Part shown: positions 34,135 to 46,262 of the stretch, in pieces | Numbering within the stretch: position 1 is the first letter of the stretch | Layout: each line of letters starts with the position of its first letter | DNA from: Turritopsis dohrnii | Taxonomy: Eukaryota; Cnidaria; Hydrozoa; Anthoathecata; Oceaniidae | Assembly (NCBI GenBank): GCA_027922465.2 | Contig: BQMF02000212.1 | Location: 587,240 to 651,239, forward strand | Direction: 5' to 3' | DNA: 64,000 nucleotides | Notes under the pieces: generated by a model | The model's input: only the letters and a program-made list of their open reading frames with translations | What the model was told of the DNA's origin: nothing | Database searches by the model: none | Position numbers and translations under genes: made by a program

Positions 34135-35559
34135 ATGTCATCACAAATGGTAAGTTACTTTTGCGCCCTTTCTTACACCATAGCAATTAAATATAAAATA
34201 TATGCATCTCTTTTAGTTTTTAGTGAAGCAAAAGGTACAAGCCGTGGACCCTGTTTTCAAGCAGTGGTTGAATGGAACAGTAAAAGGCGTCCACGGTTCC
34301 AAATACCTTATACGGTGGGCAGGGTACTCCCCTCAATGCGATCTTTGGGTTGAGAGAGAAAATGTCAGAATCCCAGAATCAAAGCGGGTGATGCTGGGAA
34401 GAAATTTAATAAAGAGGGAAAACTTTCCCGAGAGAAAAAACCCAGTTAACTTACTGGGTGGCGATATTGTCGAAGACTTCACCAACAAGAAAATGTACAC
34501 TGTCGACATTAATGATCCTTTTCGTCTCCAGGTAAATACACAATGACATCCCAAAAATCAAAAAACGAAACGAATTCACCCTTAAGCACGTTTTATACTC
34601 ATATTTTCACTTTTCTCTTCATTCAGATTTTGGCAAGAGACGGTACCAGTATTCTATATGAATACTTGAAAGAAGTAAAAATAAGCGAACATGGACAAGA
34701 AGAGCTGGTAATTTGAGTTTTATTATTAGTCAGCTATTACGAGTAAAATTCTTATCAAATTCTAATTGTTAGTTATTGTCATCATTAGGATCAACCCGGC
34801 AGTGAATCCAAGTGTATGGAAACCACCGACATTCCAGTTGAGGTAAACACCGAGCTCCCATTGGTAGAGCAGTCGGTACTTGAAAAAAGTACCGAGCTCC
34901 CACTGGTAGAGCAATCAGACTTTTCCAGCAGCCTCGTAGAACAAATCTACGACGAAATCTGTGACGAAACAGATTTCCTAAGTCAAGAAGTTCCTGATGT
35001 CGACCATCAACAAGATCAAGTCATCAATAACTTCGAACGTATGAGTGATTGGCAACTTCTGGTGTTCATAGCTGTTTCAAATGCATCAATGTTTAACGAA
35101 TTAAATCAGTTAAAAGAAAAAGTGCAAAAACTGGAGAGCTATGTATACCAGAAGAAAACTCTCCACGAACTATCTGAGTCACTGATGCCGTTGGAGCCGA
35201 CACATACAAATTATGCACCAACTGAATCACAATCTCAAGAAAGTGAAGACAACCCCACTTCCGATAACACAACCTCGAAGAAAAGAGTTCGGTCATCGTG
35301 TGTGGCGTTTTTAAAACGCCAACTGATGAGCGAATTTTCGCGGGAAGAGCTTGCTGGTGGTGGGTTTGCAGACGCCACAAAATCATACAAGGGAAAAATA
35401 ATTGTTTCAAAGGCCTTGTCGCCTAACCGCATGAGAAAAGTTTTAAGTTCGACAAAAAAACAATTTCCAACAGAATTCAACAACCTGAACATTCCAAAAA
35501 TTGTGAATGAAAAATGTAGAAAGACACGTTTGTATCACAGTGTTAGTGAGAAGCTATAA
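34135..35559 (+). CDS. Chromo/Tudor-like barrel plus BEN-domain accessory protein
   Basis: Exons 34135-34149, 34217-34531, 34627-34707 and 34789-35559, all GT-AG and phase 0, give 393 residues. The N-terminal part (about residues 20-60) reads WLNGTVKGV, SKYLIRWAGY, CDLWVERENVR, the layout of a small chromo-barrel or Tudor fold that reads modified histone or binds nucleic acid. An acidic middle contains two TELPLVEQS repeats and a short coiled coil (FNELNQLKEKVQKLESYV, ~239-256). Residues about 311-386 resemble a BEN domain: FLKRQLMSEFSREELAGGG, LSPNRMRKVLSSTKKQFP, then a basic tail. BEN domains bind DNA or chromatin. It lies 404 bp downstream of the transposase gene inside the same terminal repeats, so it is probably the element's second protein, perhaps for DNA binding or targeting, by analogy with the SANT partner of Harbinger. 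That role is inference. Confidence 0.72.
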
Positions 35560-37439
35560 AGTGTTTCGTTGTTTTCATTTCTTTCATGAAAGTTTCTGTA
35601 ATTTTTGCCTTCAAATATCAAGAAATGAGTTTGAAACACTTAATTACTTCTTAGCTTCACATGTCATGAAATATCACAGTAATTTATTCCCAAATGTTGA
35701 TGTATATATTTATATTTTTTAATAAATGAGGTTTCGTTAGTAATAATAAAAGAATCATAAATGCTAATGAAATATTGAATTACCTGATTTTCCACGTGTT
35801 CTCTGCCTGCGAAGCTTTCTTTCGAATGCTTGATCGTAATTCATGTATTTGCATGAATGACACAACGAGAGCATTCGTATTCGATTAAAATTTTCAGCCA
35901 ATCAGAAATCGAAGATTTTTTTCTTCTTTCTATTTTTGAATTATTGCAGTGTAAGGTCTGCCTTTACACTTGGATAAAATAAGAAATAAAATTTATACTA
36001 TGTTTAGGCGTGAAATTCTTGTTTCTATTTAAATAAAATATATAAATGAAAGACGGAATTTCCGTTGTTACCATCTCATTAGCGACAACGAAATTTTGAG
36101 ACGAAAACTTTTTTTTATTCGACAGTCAAAAAAAGTCCGAGTGAAAACGTAGCTTTAAACATTATGAGTGAATTTGTTTCGAAACTGAGGATACACAAGC
36201 ATACTTACATTTCTTTCTTACTTTTCATCCTTTTCATAAAAATAAAAACGTCGCGTAAAAGCTATGTTTTATATAAAAAAGGAAGTTATTTGTCTCAAGA
36301 AAGAAATGAATGACAAGTGATTAAATTAAGACCTTCGCGGATTCGTTTTTACAATGTTCTTGCTGTAATGTCCACACGGACCTCGTTTTGATGCTAATCG
36401 CAGTGGGAAAATATAGGTAATTATAAACTCAAAATGTAGCACATAAACATGAATTCGGGAAAGACAGCTCTCCAAATTTAGAAAAAAACAGATCGGCAAG
36501 AATTTGGACCTTGTCATAATTCAGGTCGGCAGTAGGTCGGCAATTTTGAATCGAGAAAATAATAAAAATCATTTTACTTTACCTAAGGGTCTACCACTAA
36601 CTTCCAGAAGAAAGGGTAAACTTTAAAGGGAAAAATTTAATAAAAATCAGTCGAAATGTTTTTGTCGTTATATAAAGTCATAATGCAATAACGAAACACA
36701 CACTCCAGTTAAGCTTCTGTACAGCAAACATTGCTCTCCTTTCTATGTTAAATAATGATTCCTACATTACAAAGATAACATCTATGTAGGAGAACCATCC
36801 GTATCTCGATGATAAAAAACTCATCTGGAATGTTTCAGGTGTTATTAATATCTTTCATTCAACGTAAATATCAAAGATCAACATCTTAAAACTCACTTAT
36901 TAATTATTCAGTAAAGAAGCTATCAGTAGAACTCACGGCAGATTTTGCACCATGATAGCGATACATTGCCGTCACTATCTAATTCGTATCCAGCACAAAC
37001 AAAATTCCAGTTGCCGTGTTAGCAAATCTGGCGGTAAATTTGATTAAAACTTTCTTTAAATAAATTTTGCGCCACAAAACTTTCTTTTGCAATGGACACG
37101 CGATTTGTTTCCATGCGAAGTATTTCTTGTTTTCATTCAATGGCAATAGTAAAACACATTCCTCCGTTTGAAAATGTTCATGTTCATGTTTACATTAACA
37201 GTTTCGCAAGTTTCATTCACATTCCCAATTAAAAATTATACCCCTATGTCATTTATTGTTGCTTATTTAGGCATCTAAAATAAAAAAGCAAACAAAGGAA
37301 TAAAATGAAAAAACTTAAACTTCTTATATTCGAAACTTTCTGTAATTCAAAAAACCTCGCAATTAGTGAAGAATCGCTAATTAGTTTTAAGGGTAAACTT
37401 TTAATGCAAACCATTCTTTCTCAAAATGATTTTCTTTCT
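35560..37439. other. Non-coding right part of element A
   Basis: About 1.9 kb between the BEN gene and the right repeat array with no supported gene; small frames on the minus strand are chance. Confidence 0.5.
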
Positions 37440-37640
37440 CTTTTGACATATTTGACGTTTTAGACGTTTTAATCGTTCGGCACTTTTGACGTTTTAGACG
37501 TTTTAATCGTTAGGCACTTTTGACGTTTTAGCCGTTCTGCGAAATAATAATGTTCTCTTTCGTGTAGACGTTTGCAAACGGCAAAATAGAAAGCAGCCAT
37601 TACAAAAATAGACGTCTTAAATTAGACGTTTCGTAGCCAC
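37440..37640. repeat. Right subterminal array of TTTTAGACGTTTT boxes, element A
   Basis: Three near-perfect ~40-bp direct repeats contain TTTGACGTTTTAGACG plus TTTTAATCGTT and GGCACTTTTGACG. Scattered TAGACGTTT boxes follow, up to the terminal repeat. The motif is the same as in the left array. Confidence 0.85.
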
Positions 37641-37912
37641 ATTTTGGAGACGATCCCTAAGGTAATTTTGAAATTTCCTTCGTTATGTGAATTCATTTGT
37701 TCACCTAACGAAAGAATATGAAAACATAAGTGGTACCAGCAGGACTCGTTTTCGTGTTATTCAGTGAAATTAAAAAGCATCTTAGTTTCCAGCTCCCTTT
37801 ACAATCTTGTTTTATTTCATTAACGTTAGCGTTGTTACCGCATCGTTACCGTAAGTCTAAATCTGCAGAAATTTTAGGTTCCGTCATTTCCGTAAATGTT
37901 AAATAACGGTAA

Positions 37913-40173
37913 GGGATCGTCTCCAAATTATAAGCGATATAATAAGCGCTTATTAGCGAATTTACGCTAGCGATTTTCGGAAAAAGCGCTTAATGAATCG
38001 CTTACTTTAATATTTAAGCGATTTGTACAAACTATCAAACAAATTTTCAATCATTTAAATCGTTTATTTTTCGCTTATAATTCGCTTATCATCGGCAAAA
38101 ATCGATAAAAATCCACTAAACTTAATCACTTAATCGCTTTTCCACTTCACATGAATCGCTTTTCCGCTTCACTCGAATCGCTTGTTTGATTCTATATCGC
38201 TCACAAGTGTTGATTAAAATTCTGATAAACATCTCCCCAAGGAATATACCAAAATATCGATCGAACAGCTCAAAAAAGAATTGTAAGGGACGGTTCCTAT
38301 TGGTAGTAGCTTTAAAACAAACTTTTTTTTTTTCTTTTTTCTTAAACTGAATGTGAACCAGTTCATTTCACATAACAGCGGTAGAACAACTTAAACAAAA
38401 AAAGAATTATAGCAGACGGTTTCTATTTGTAGCAACCTGAGAACAAACTGTTGTTTCTTTTATCTCTAACTGAATAAGAACCAGGTAATCAGTTTATTAT
38501 TAAACACTAACACGTGCTACCTGTAATTATACATCCGTCACATTGAGTTTTCAAAATAATGATGAAGTCGCGATCACAACATCTTTTGAGAGTGTAGACA
38601 TCCTTATCAATAAAAAAATGTTTTTCATGAACTTTTTATTTTTATTTGGCAAAATAGCTATTAGATGTAATACTCCCGGTTATGTTCCAACTTCGAAAAC
38701 TTGCGCATGGGAGAAAAATATAAACATACATAGACGTTGAATGAAACGAAACGTAGTGAGTAGGTGAATCCTACTTTCATATTCTAACAAAATACCCAGG
38801 GTTTCAATTAACTTTTCAAAAGTGATTCGTGAAAAAAATCGATGCTGAAAGGGCTTCGTACACCAGTCATGTCATTTTATGGCATGTGATCGCATGCGCA
38901 CGGACATGCCTGAAGCGTATTGGGCGTGCGATTTTATAGCACGTCTTAAATTCATAATCGTATCTCAAACAATTTTGTAAACATCTTGCATTTATTGGGA
39001 AGGCCTTAATAGAATGGAAAATTGTAGGATTTACTCTATTTTGACTCAACGTTCGCAAGACGGTATTCACATATAAAGCACGGTACTCAAACTTTCTTCA
39101 CTTCGTCGAGCAAGTCTACTCCGACGAATTTCGCTGACGAGTACAAAATATTGACCAATCAGAAACATATTCACTGGGGAACATCGTGCCTGCAATTATT
39201 GGGTGTAGACACCCATCGTTAGTCATTCTTTAAATCATTTAAATCATATTTTAAAGGGAGCTGGAAACTAAGATGATTTTTAATTTCATTGAATAACACG
39301 AAAACGAGTCCTACTGGTACCACTTATGTTTTCATATTCTTTCGTTAGGTGAACAAATGAATTCGTATGATGAAGGAAATTTCAAAATTACCTTAGCAAC
39401 GGTGGTCGTTCTCCCTAGCAACAGCGGCGAATCACTAAATATGCCTAAGTAATTTGTTGTCAATTTAGCACCAGGCGCCACGCATGCAGACGGATTATAG
39501 TCTTCGCAATTTTGAATGCCTAACGTGTGGTGTATGTTTATAAATCAGCGAGTTTTATAACAAAAAAACTTTAGAAACTTTCGTAATATATTTGGCTCGC
39601 TAGAAAATAACGATTCGTGACTCTTATTACGGCGATAGCAACGGTTTTTAGTTTTTATTTATATTTTCTTTTCGAAAAATATTTTCAGTGAGCGTGAGCA
39701 TCTCGAGCAAAATCTGAAACGTTTCTTTCGTGTTTGAGTGGTGAAAACATTGGCTTGGGTGATGTTATAATTTAGCTTTCTTGTCCACCGATAGACCCAA
39801 TCATGATAAGATTTTCAAAAAGCGGAAAAAACCTTGTTGTAATACGTCGGTAAAATGAAAACAAAATACTAGGCAAATTCAAAGAAGCTAAATCATTTTG
39901 CCGGTTGAATCTGAAACATCTGAAAAATAAGAGAAACAAGAGAAATACATGCATGTAAACAAAATATTTCCAAACAAAGTATTTTTCAAACATCAATTCG
40001 CTTAAAATCGCTTACGCAAATCGATTAACATTCGCTTATAGGAAAATTGGTTAAATTTAATCGCTTATATTCTAACGATTTGATTCACATTATATTCGTT
40101 TACAATCGCTAAACAAAAAAATCATAAGCGATAAAATTAAGCGAATTTTAATCGATATTTTGGAGACGATCCC
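37913..40173. mobile_element. Element B: same ends as A, different subterminal repeats
   Basis: 2261 bp with ends GGGATCGTCTCCAAA identical to element A and the same TAA duplication (37910-37912, 40174-40176). No transposase. Both ends carry dense arrays of AAGCGATT/AATCGCTT boxes (37925-38205 and 39990-40160) in place of the ACGTCTAA boxes of A. The interior includes a 150-bp inverted copy (39250-39400) of the sequence at 37662-37805, and a segment (38395-38530) similar to 44315-44450. Most likely moved by the transposase of A or a relative. Confidence 0.88.
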
Positions 40174-40660
40174 TAACGATAAATCGTTTCTCATGGCGCA
40201 ACAAATTTCCATGCTTGCCATAATATTATAATTCGTTTAGAAAAAGTATTGTTCTCATAGTTATTATTTCAAAAATTACTTTCCTCCACTTGTTCCTTGC
40301 ATTAGGTGTGAACGCTCAGAACCAATGTCCAAAACCAGCAACCAATTGTACGAGCGCGAACAGCTAAAATCAATGCCCGAAATCGACAGAAACTTACGTG
40401 AAATTATGACACAAATCCCCCCTAAATAAATTTCCGTCAGGCCAATATTTCAAAACCAATGATGTCAATGGCCTAACCTGAAAGCCAGATAAAATATTAA
40501 GATTAGACACTGACTTTGTCAGCGAAAAATAATAGAGACCTGGAACGGAACATAAGAAGTAATGGAAATAATATTTCTTTGCTATTTTCACAACTCCAGT
40601 ATTTACCACTACATACAATGTTCTAAAAATATATCAATCATAAAAAATAATTCTGAGTTA

Positions 40661-41122
40661 CTGTAAATGACCGATTAAGCGCCCTGGGCACTCAATTTTT
40701 TTTTGAACTGTTACAGTGGGCGCTTATACGGACGGGGCACTTAATTGAGTTCTGGGCGATTAATAAAAAAAATCACTGAAATCACCAATACAGTTTATCT
40801 AGTCACTGAATGCTGACAAAAGAACTGCTTGTGTCCTACTCGAGCAACTTCAAAAAAGCTCGATAAATACTCTCACTTCGAGATGAAAATAATTCATTCC
40901 CGTGTTATTAACTTTCCTTCATTATGTTGAAATATTGTTCAACTAAAAACCATGTTTTTCTCAATATTTTATAATTTTTCCGAACAAGCACCCAGTTTCA
41001 GTTTTAGACCTGGGCGCTTAATCAGAACCTGGGCGCTTATTACAAATTTTTCCTCTAAACCTGGGCGCTTAATCGAACGGGGCGCTTAATTGAGTCCTGG
41101 GCGCTTAATCGGTCATTTACGG
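40661..41122. mobile_element. TA-duplicating MITE, ends C(T/C)GTAAATGACCGATTAAG
   Basis: 24-bp inverted ends with one mismatch, flanked by TA. The unoccupied site GAGTTATTTACATA is present in units 2 and 3 (42411, 51982). The interior has repeated CCTGGGCGCTTAAT boxes. 462 bp. Related single ends are at 30410 and 61995. Confidence 0.9.
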
Positions 41123-42825
41123 TATTTACATATATGTCAGCAATATCTTCTTGAACATTGTGATATCACATTGCCATGGAGATCATGTGCAGAATATCAA
41201 TATCTCATGGCAATATCTTAGGAACAATAAATGATTTTTCGAAAATTCAAAAACTGTCTTCCAGCGTTTTTAAAGCTGTTTCAAAGGGTGCACAAAAATG
41301 AACTTGTGAATTTTTTAGTTTAGTGCCCTATTTGGGGTAAAAACTTATAATAGTGGTTTTAAAAAATGAATAATGCTTGTCCTTGTAATTGCTCTGTAAT
41401 TAAAAATGGTTTCCTTAAATTTGTGTTTACAATAAAAGATTATGGATATAAATTTTGTAATGCCAGGGAGTGATCCATGGTTTAGATTTAAGATTTAACT
41501 CCTTTTAACTATTTTAATTGGATCATGTTTATAATTAAAATTCATTAAGAGTTTTAAAGAAAATATAAAAGGCAGTCAGTGTTTAGGCAGTGTTGTTCAA
41601 GTTTTGAATTGAAACAATCAAGTAGGAATTGCTTTTGGTCCGACATTTTGCAATCTCAATAGCTGTAAGTTGTAGTAGTTTGGATATTTTTGAAATGACT
41701 AATGGAGGCTCAGAGTTACTTTATTTAATATACAACTCGTTTAGTTGCTTTTGATTTGTTGCCTTCTGTTGTTCTGCTGTCATGTTTGCATTTACTTGCT
41801 ACTTCTCTATCCTATACTTTTTGTGCAGCAAATATGCAAATGTGACACAGTTTGTATCAACCTTGTAAATCCCATTCCTATAATTTTAGTACCCCAACAA
41901 AATTTTTAGCAACAAAAGGTACCAAATGTAGCAAGAATTTTTGCAGTCAAGGATTCATCATGTCGTAAGGTATATCAGACCAAAGAAATTTTCGTGAGGG
42001 ATCCCTCTCCGTTAAGAAAGTCCTTCAATATCTCGAAATAAATCACAAAGTTATTTACTGTGCATGTCACTATTTTTTATGTTATTGGGTTTTAGAAGGG
42101 TACGAAAATTGAAGAAGTATTGTTTTTTTTCGTCCTCAAAACCTACATCACACTACCATTCTCAGATAGGTGATCAGTACCCATTTTTTGCCAATAATAG
42201 GATGGTTGGAGGTCTGACTGACTCCAACGCACAGAAATGGTAGCCGTACGTAAACAACCGAGGGTGAGTCAGCGAAAAATAATAGAGATCTGGAACGGAA
42301 CAATAGTAGTAATGGAAATAAAATTTCTTTGCTATTTTCACAACTGCAGCTATTTACCACTCTACATACAATGTTCTAAAAATATATCAATCATAAAAAA
42401 TAATTCTGAGTTATTTACATATATGTCAGCAATATCTTCTTGAATGTTGTGATATCACGTTGCCATGGAGATCATGTGCAGAATATCAATATCTCATGGC
42501 AATATCTCAGGAACGATAAATGATTTTTTGAAAATTCAAAAACTGTCTTCCAGCATTTTTAAAGCTGTTTCAAAGGGTGCACGAAAATGAACTTGTGATT
42601 TTTTTAGTTAGTGCCCTTTTGGGGGTAAAAACTTATAATAGTGGTTTTAAAAAATGCATAATGCTTGTCCTTGTAATTGCTGTGTAATTAAAAATGGTTT
42701 CCTTAAATTAGTGTTTACAATAAAAGATTATGGATAATGCCAGGGAGTGATCCATGGTTTAGATTTAAGATTTAACTCCTTTTAACTATTTTAATTGGAC
42801 CATGTTTATAATTAAAATTCATTAA

Positions 42826-43582
42826 AGCTGAGTGTCCACCAAAGCTTCACCAAAGCGCCTATGATAAACGCAAATAATTAGATATAAAATTTATCGCCGG
42901 CGCCAGAATGTCTGGCGCAAAAACTAAACGCAAACGTGTCCATTGAATTTTATTAAAATGTTTTGAAACGATCAAGTATAGAGAAACAGCAGAAATGAAT
43001 TGTGAAGAGGAAAACCTAACGCACTTGATATTTTGCTAGTAATGTTGCTGCGAAAAAGACGTCGTCGAAGAACAAATGCTCATAAAAAGAGGGCTTTCTG
43101 GGTACAGGATATTATCAAGGACCAAGAAGTGTATGATGCAACAAGACATTTTAATAAAATGAGAGTTTCGAATAGGGAGGACTATTTCAATTATTTTACT
43201 TTTAATTACTTTTTTTCTTCCCATGTTTTATTTTTATCGTTTTTGGCATTATTTTATCTCACATTTCCACGAGTTTTAAAAAATATCTTAAACGCATTCC
43301 CCTATCACAATAGATTTTTTGTTGTTGAATAGCACCACATGCTAAAGATCATCGGCATTTCTTTGACTTCTGAATATTTTTTCGTTATAACCAAAAATTA
43401 GAAATGAAAAAGTTTTCATTTCTTATTTTTGGTTATAACCAAAATTTTGGCGTTAAAAATTTGCGCGCGCCTAATTTTTTTTGCGTTAGTTATTTGTGTT
43501 AAGGTGTCCATCTACGCGCGAATCTTTTTTTTGGCGTTGATCATTTGCGTTAATGTTTTAGCGCGTTGGTGGACACTAGGCT
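42826..43582 (+). mobile_element. PIF/Harbinger-like element with transposase N-terminal remnant
   Basis: Ends AGC(T/C)(G/T)AGTGTCCACC, duplication TAA (TTAA is also possible), with the empty site intact in unit 1. The frame at 43033-43332 reads RRRRRTNAHKKRAFWVQDI, then NKMRVSNREDYFNYF, like the start of Harbinger/HARBI1-type transposases (RRxWVxxI, DRExFFxYF). The rest of the enzyme is deleted. A GTTATAACC hairpin lies at about 43383-43440. Confidence 0.75.
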
Positions 43583-45344
43583 TAAGAGTTTTAAAGAAAA
43601 TATAAAAGGCAGTCAGTGTTTAGGCAGTGTTGTTCAAGTTTTGAATTGAAACAATCAAGTAGGAATTGCTTTTGGTCCGACATTTTGCAATCTCAATAGC
43701 TGTACAGTCATTGAAATTCAGACAAAAATACGTCACCAATATTTTTGCCGAGGCAAACCTTCAAATCTTTATGTTGCCTCAGCAATGCCGCGGCAATTAT
43801 TTTGCCGAGGCATGCAGTAAATTCTAGCTGTTTGCTTCGGCAATTGCCTCGGCAAATTTAAAAATCTTTATCTACTTAAGGTTCCTTAATCAGGGAATTA
43901 AAATTCGTTTTTAAAGAGTAAAGCACGAGGGATGTCACTAGGATCTTAGTATTTAGTTTGGAAATTATCTGCTTTAGAACATTTCGCGTGACTGAAAAAA
44001 GTCAAATTATGATAAACTTTCGCTAGTGATGGCTTTTTAAACAAGTTTCGCTTTTCCTCAGCTGAAATGTCCCATTAAAAAACGTAAAAAAAACTTTCGC
44101 GAAATGGAAATTCGTGGATTTGGCTTGACTGAACTTTCACATTTAGTCGATTGAATGTTTATTCAATAATCTAAAAACGAGAAAAATACGAAAGTTTCTA
44201 ATTTGAGGTACTTTATTCAGAGAAACTTTCGCGAAATTTATCAGAAATTTACAGAAATTTTCAGAGGATTTACAAGATAACAATTCTATCAACTTCGTTC
44301 TGTTATAGAATTAATAGAATTATAGCGGACGGTTTCTATTTGTAGCAACTTTTGAAACAGTTGTTGTTTCTTTAATCTTTAACTGAATAACAACCAGATA
44401 ATCAGTGCATCAATATACTTACGCGTGTTACCCGTGAATGTATTTATGAACAAGGTGCGTTCTTTTGTTTTGATTGAGTTTAATGACTTCAATGTTTTTC
44501 TCTCAAGTGAATGGTTATACAAAATGTATTATAACTGGTTTTAATAGCGAATTACAGCCACCAGTTATTACTGACATGTATTATGGATTAAACCGTATTG
44601 CAGGATTTAAATTGTAACGTAAAACTACACTATTCAGTACAATTAGAAGACGTATTCTTTACAAACAGCTTAAAAAACAACCCAGAAGGAGAGTGATTTA
44701 ATAGTTTGTTGGTAAAGACAGAAGGAGAAGACAAATATTTTTATGTTCACGTTATAAAACAACGCAGAAGGAGGGTGATTTGATGATATTTGCTCGCCGA
44801 TTGCATGTGACTGACACGTGAAATAAAAGCAAAAGTTGCCACGAAAATCTCCTTTATAGTAAAAAAGGCAGCCGACTTTATTGATGAAAACTTTTATTTT
44901 TGTTGATGATGATTTCAAAAAAAACAAGATTCGCAAAAATGCGCCTATATATTTCCCCAAAGTTGCGAAATTTTTGTCAATAATATCAATGAACATTGAT
45001 AACCATGAGAAAAATGTGTGATAAAATAATTACAGCATAACTACCATCAACCTGATACTCAGATAAAAATGCTGTCCTTACTAAAGTACGTTTCAAATGA
45101 ACTTGCACAGTTTTTATAAATGCTTGGCAAATTTGAAGGTTATGAGATATTTCAAAAATTCTTTTTGCGCTGTGTCGAGCTTAAGCACTTTTTCATGATA
45201 AAATTTGGATGAATAATGAAAATGGAAGAAGAAAAACGAAGATGAAAAGAGCAAAAGAGCTCAGGTTTTTGTGAACCAAACTTCAATCTTTGATTGTTCA
45301 AAAGGCAAAATAATTTTACAAAAAAGTAAAATATAATCCCTTAA

Positions 45345-46020
45345 AGTCACTTAGGGGCTGATTACATGATCCCGCTTAGCCGGGACGAAATTTCATCCCT
45401 CCTTGCCGAGATCTTGGCATCCTGGTCAAATCATCATAAATTTCCCATCGCGATTACATGATAAAATTTTCGGGATGAAATTTTCCCATGTAATCCCTTC
45501 ATCCCAATCAACCGGACAAGTTTGAGGTTTGAGCATGCGTAGTTTGTCAAAAGTATCGTTTCCTCTTTTAAAGGCAGGTTTGGCTTTGTCCTGTCCCGCC
45601 TAAATGGGATGAAAATTTTGCATATAACACTGAGTTGAAATTCATCTCGGCAAGGCGGGATGAAAGTTCTTCCTGGCTAACCGGGATCATGTAATCAGCC
45701 CCTTAGGTCGCACATTTTAACATATTCACTCTGTTATGATTTCATTAATTTTCTGGGGGTAAGCAATGATCTTTCCACTAAACGGCTCTATTCAACAGAA
45801 TAATTATACAATTAAACTCCCCGTGCATAAATCATAAATTTTTGTATTAACCCCAAAGGGATACTTTTACAGTACAAATGAATGCAATAACATACAAAGT
45901 TAAATGCTCACGTAGTCATTATGTCTAACGTATTTCCCAATATTAAATGTTAATCACCCCCCGGTTTTCATCAAATCCTTACAAGCTTGTAAACACGAGA
46001 AACATGCGACCTAAGTGACT
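45345..46020. mobile_element. TTAA-duplicating MITE (piggyBac/Kolobok type)
   Basis: Ends AGTCACTTAGGTCGCA inverted at 46005-46020, flanked by TTAA (45341-45344, 46021-46024). Interrupted by the Harbinger-like MITE. Without it, about 325 bp. Confidence 0.8.
45354..45702. mobile_element. Harbinger-like MITE, TTA duplication
   Basis: Ends GGGGCTGATTACATGATCCC inverted and flanked by TTA. Internal GGGATGAAA(T/G)TT palindromic boxes. 349 bp, inserted only six bases inside the TTAA element's left end. Confidence 0.88.
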
Positions 46021-46262
46021 TTAAAAGATTTAGATGTTCATCCACTTATTTCCTTTTTCATTTTCCAATGGTTTTGTTAAGACGAGATGCTGTTTAGGGT
46101 TCAGTTATATGCAAACCAAAGTGAAAGATCAATTCCTTATAGATGAAACATTTCAAAAACTTATGTTCGTTGTTCGTAAAAGGAAAATTGACAGTCGTAT
46201 ATTTAATTTTGCAAAATAAAATATGATATACAGCATCAAATGTATACTGATGCATGACCATA

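Larger units (their letters stand above)
31415..37657 (+). mobile_element. Two-gene Zator-like DNA transposon (element A)
   Basis: 6243 bp with inverted ends GGGATCGTCTCCAAAATGTG, flanked by TAA at 31412-31414 and 37658-37660. The unoccupied site can be read from an inverted related sequence at 39391-39425, where GTTGCTAAGGTAATTT is continuous; this confirms the 3-bp duplication. It encodes a spliced DDE transposase (31921-33730) and a spliced chromo-barrel/BEN protein (34135-35559), both on +. Subterminal arrays of AAACGTCTAA-type boxes lie at both ends. The transposase resembles ISAzo13-type enzymes, and Zator is the eukaryotic superfamily with a 3-bp duplication that I believe is related to them; that placement is inference. 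Confidence 0.88.
31018..40217. mobile_element. hAT-like host element containing two TAA-inserted transposons
   Basis: Outer inverted ends CAGGCATGGAAATTT and CAAGCATGGAAATTT (other strand) with subterminal AACGATCGTT/CGTTACCG boxes, as in the 2054-2435 element. Removing the two inserted elements leaves about 690 bp. I could not find a clean target duplication, so the exact boundaries are less sure than those of the inner insertions. Confidence 0.65.

Noticed and set aside
35093..35492. Minus-strand frames of 85-105 residues
   Set aside because: Shadows of the BEN-domain exon on +.
42148..42443. Two overlapping small frames conserved at 51719-52014
   Set aside because: Conservation is explained by tandem duplication of the whole repeat unit; identity covers non-coding DNA equally.
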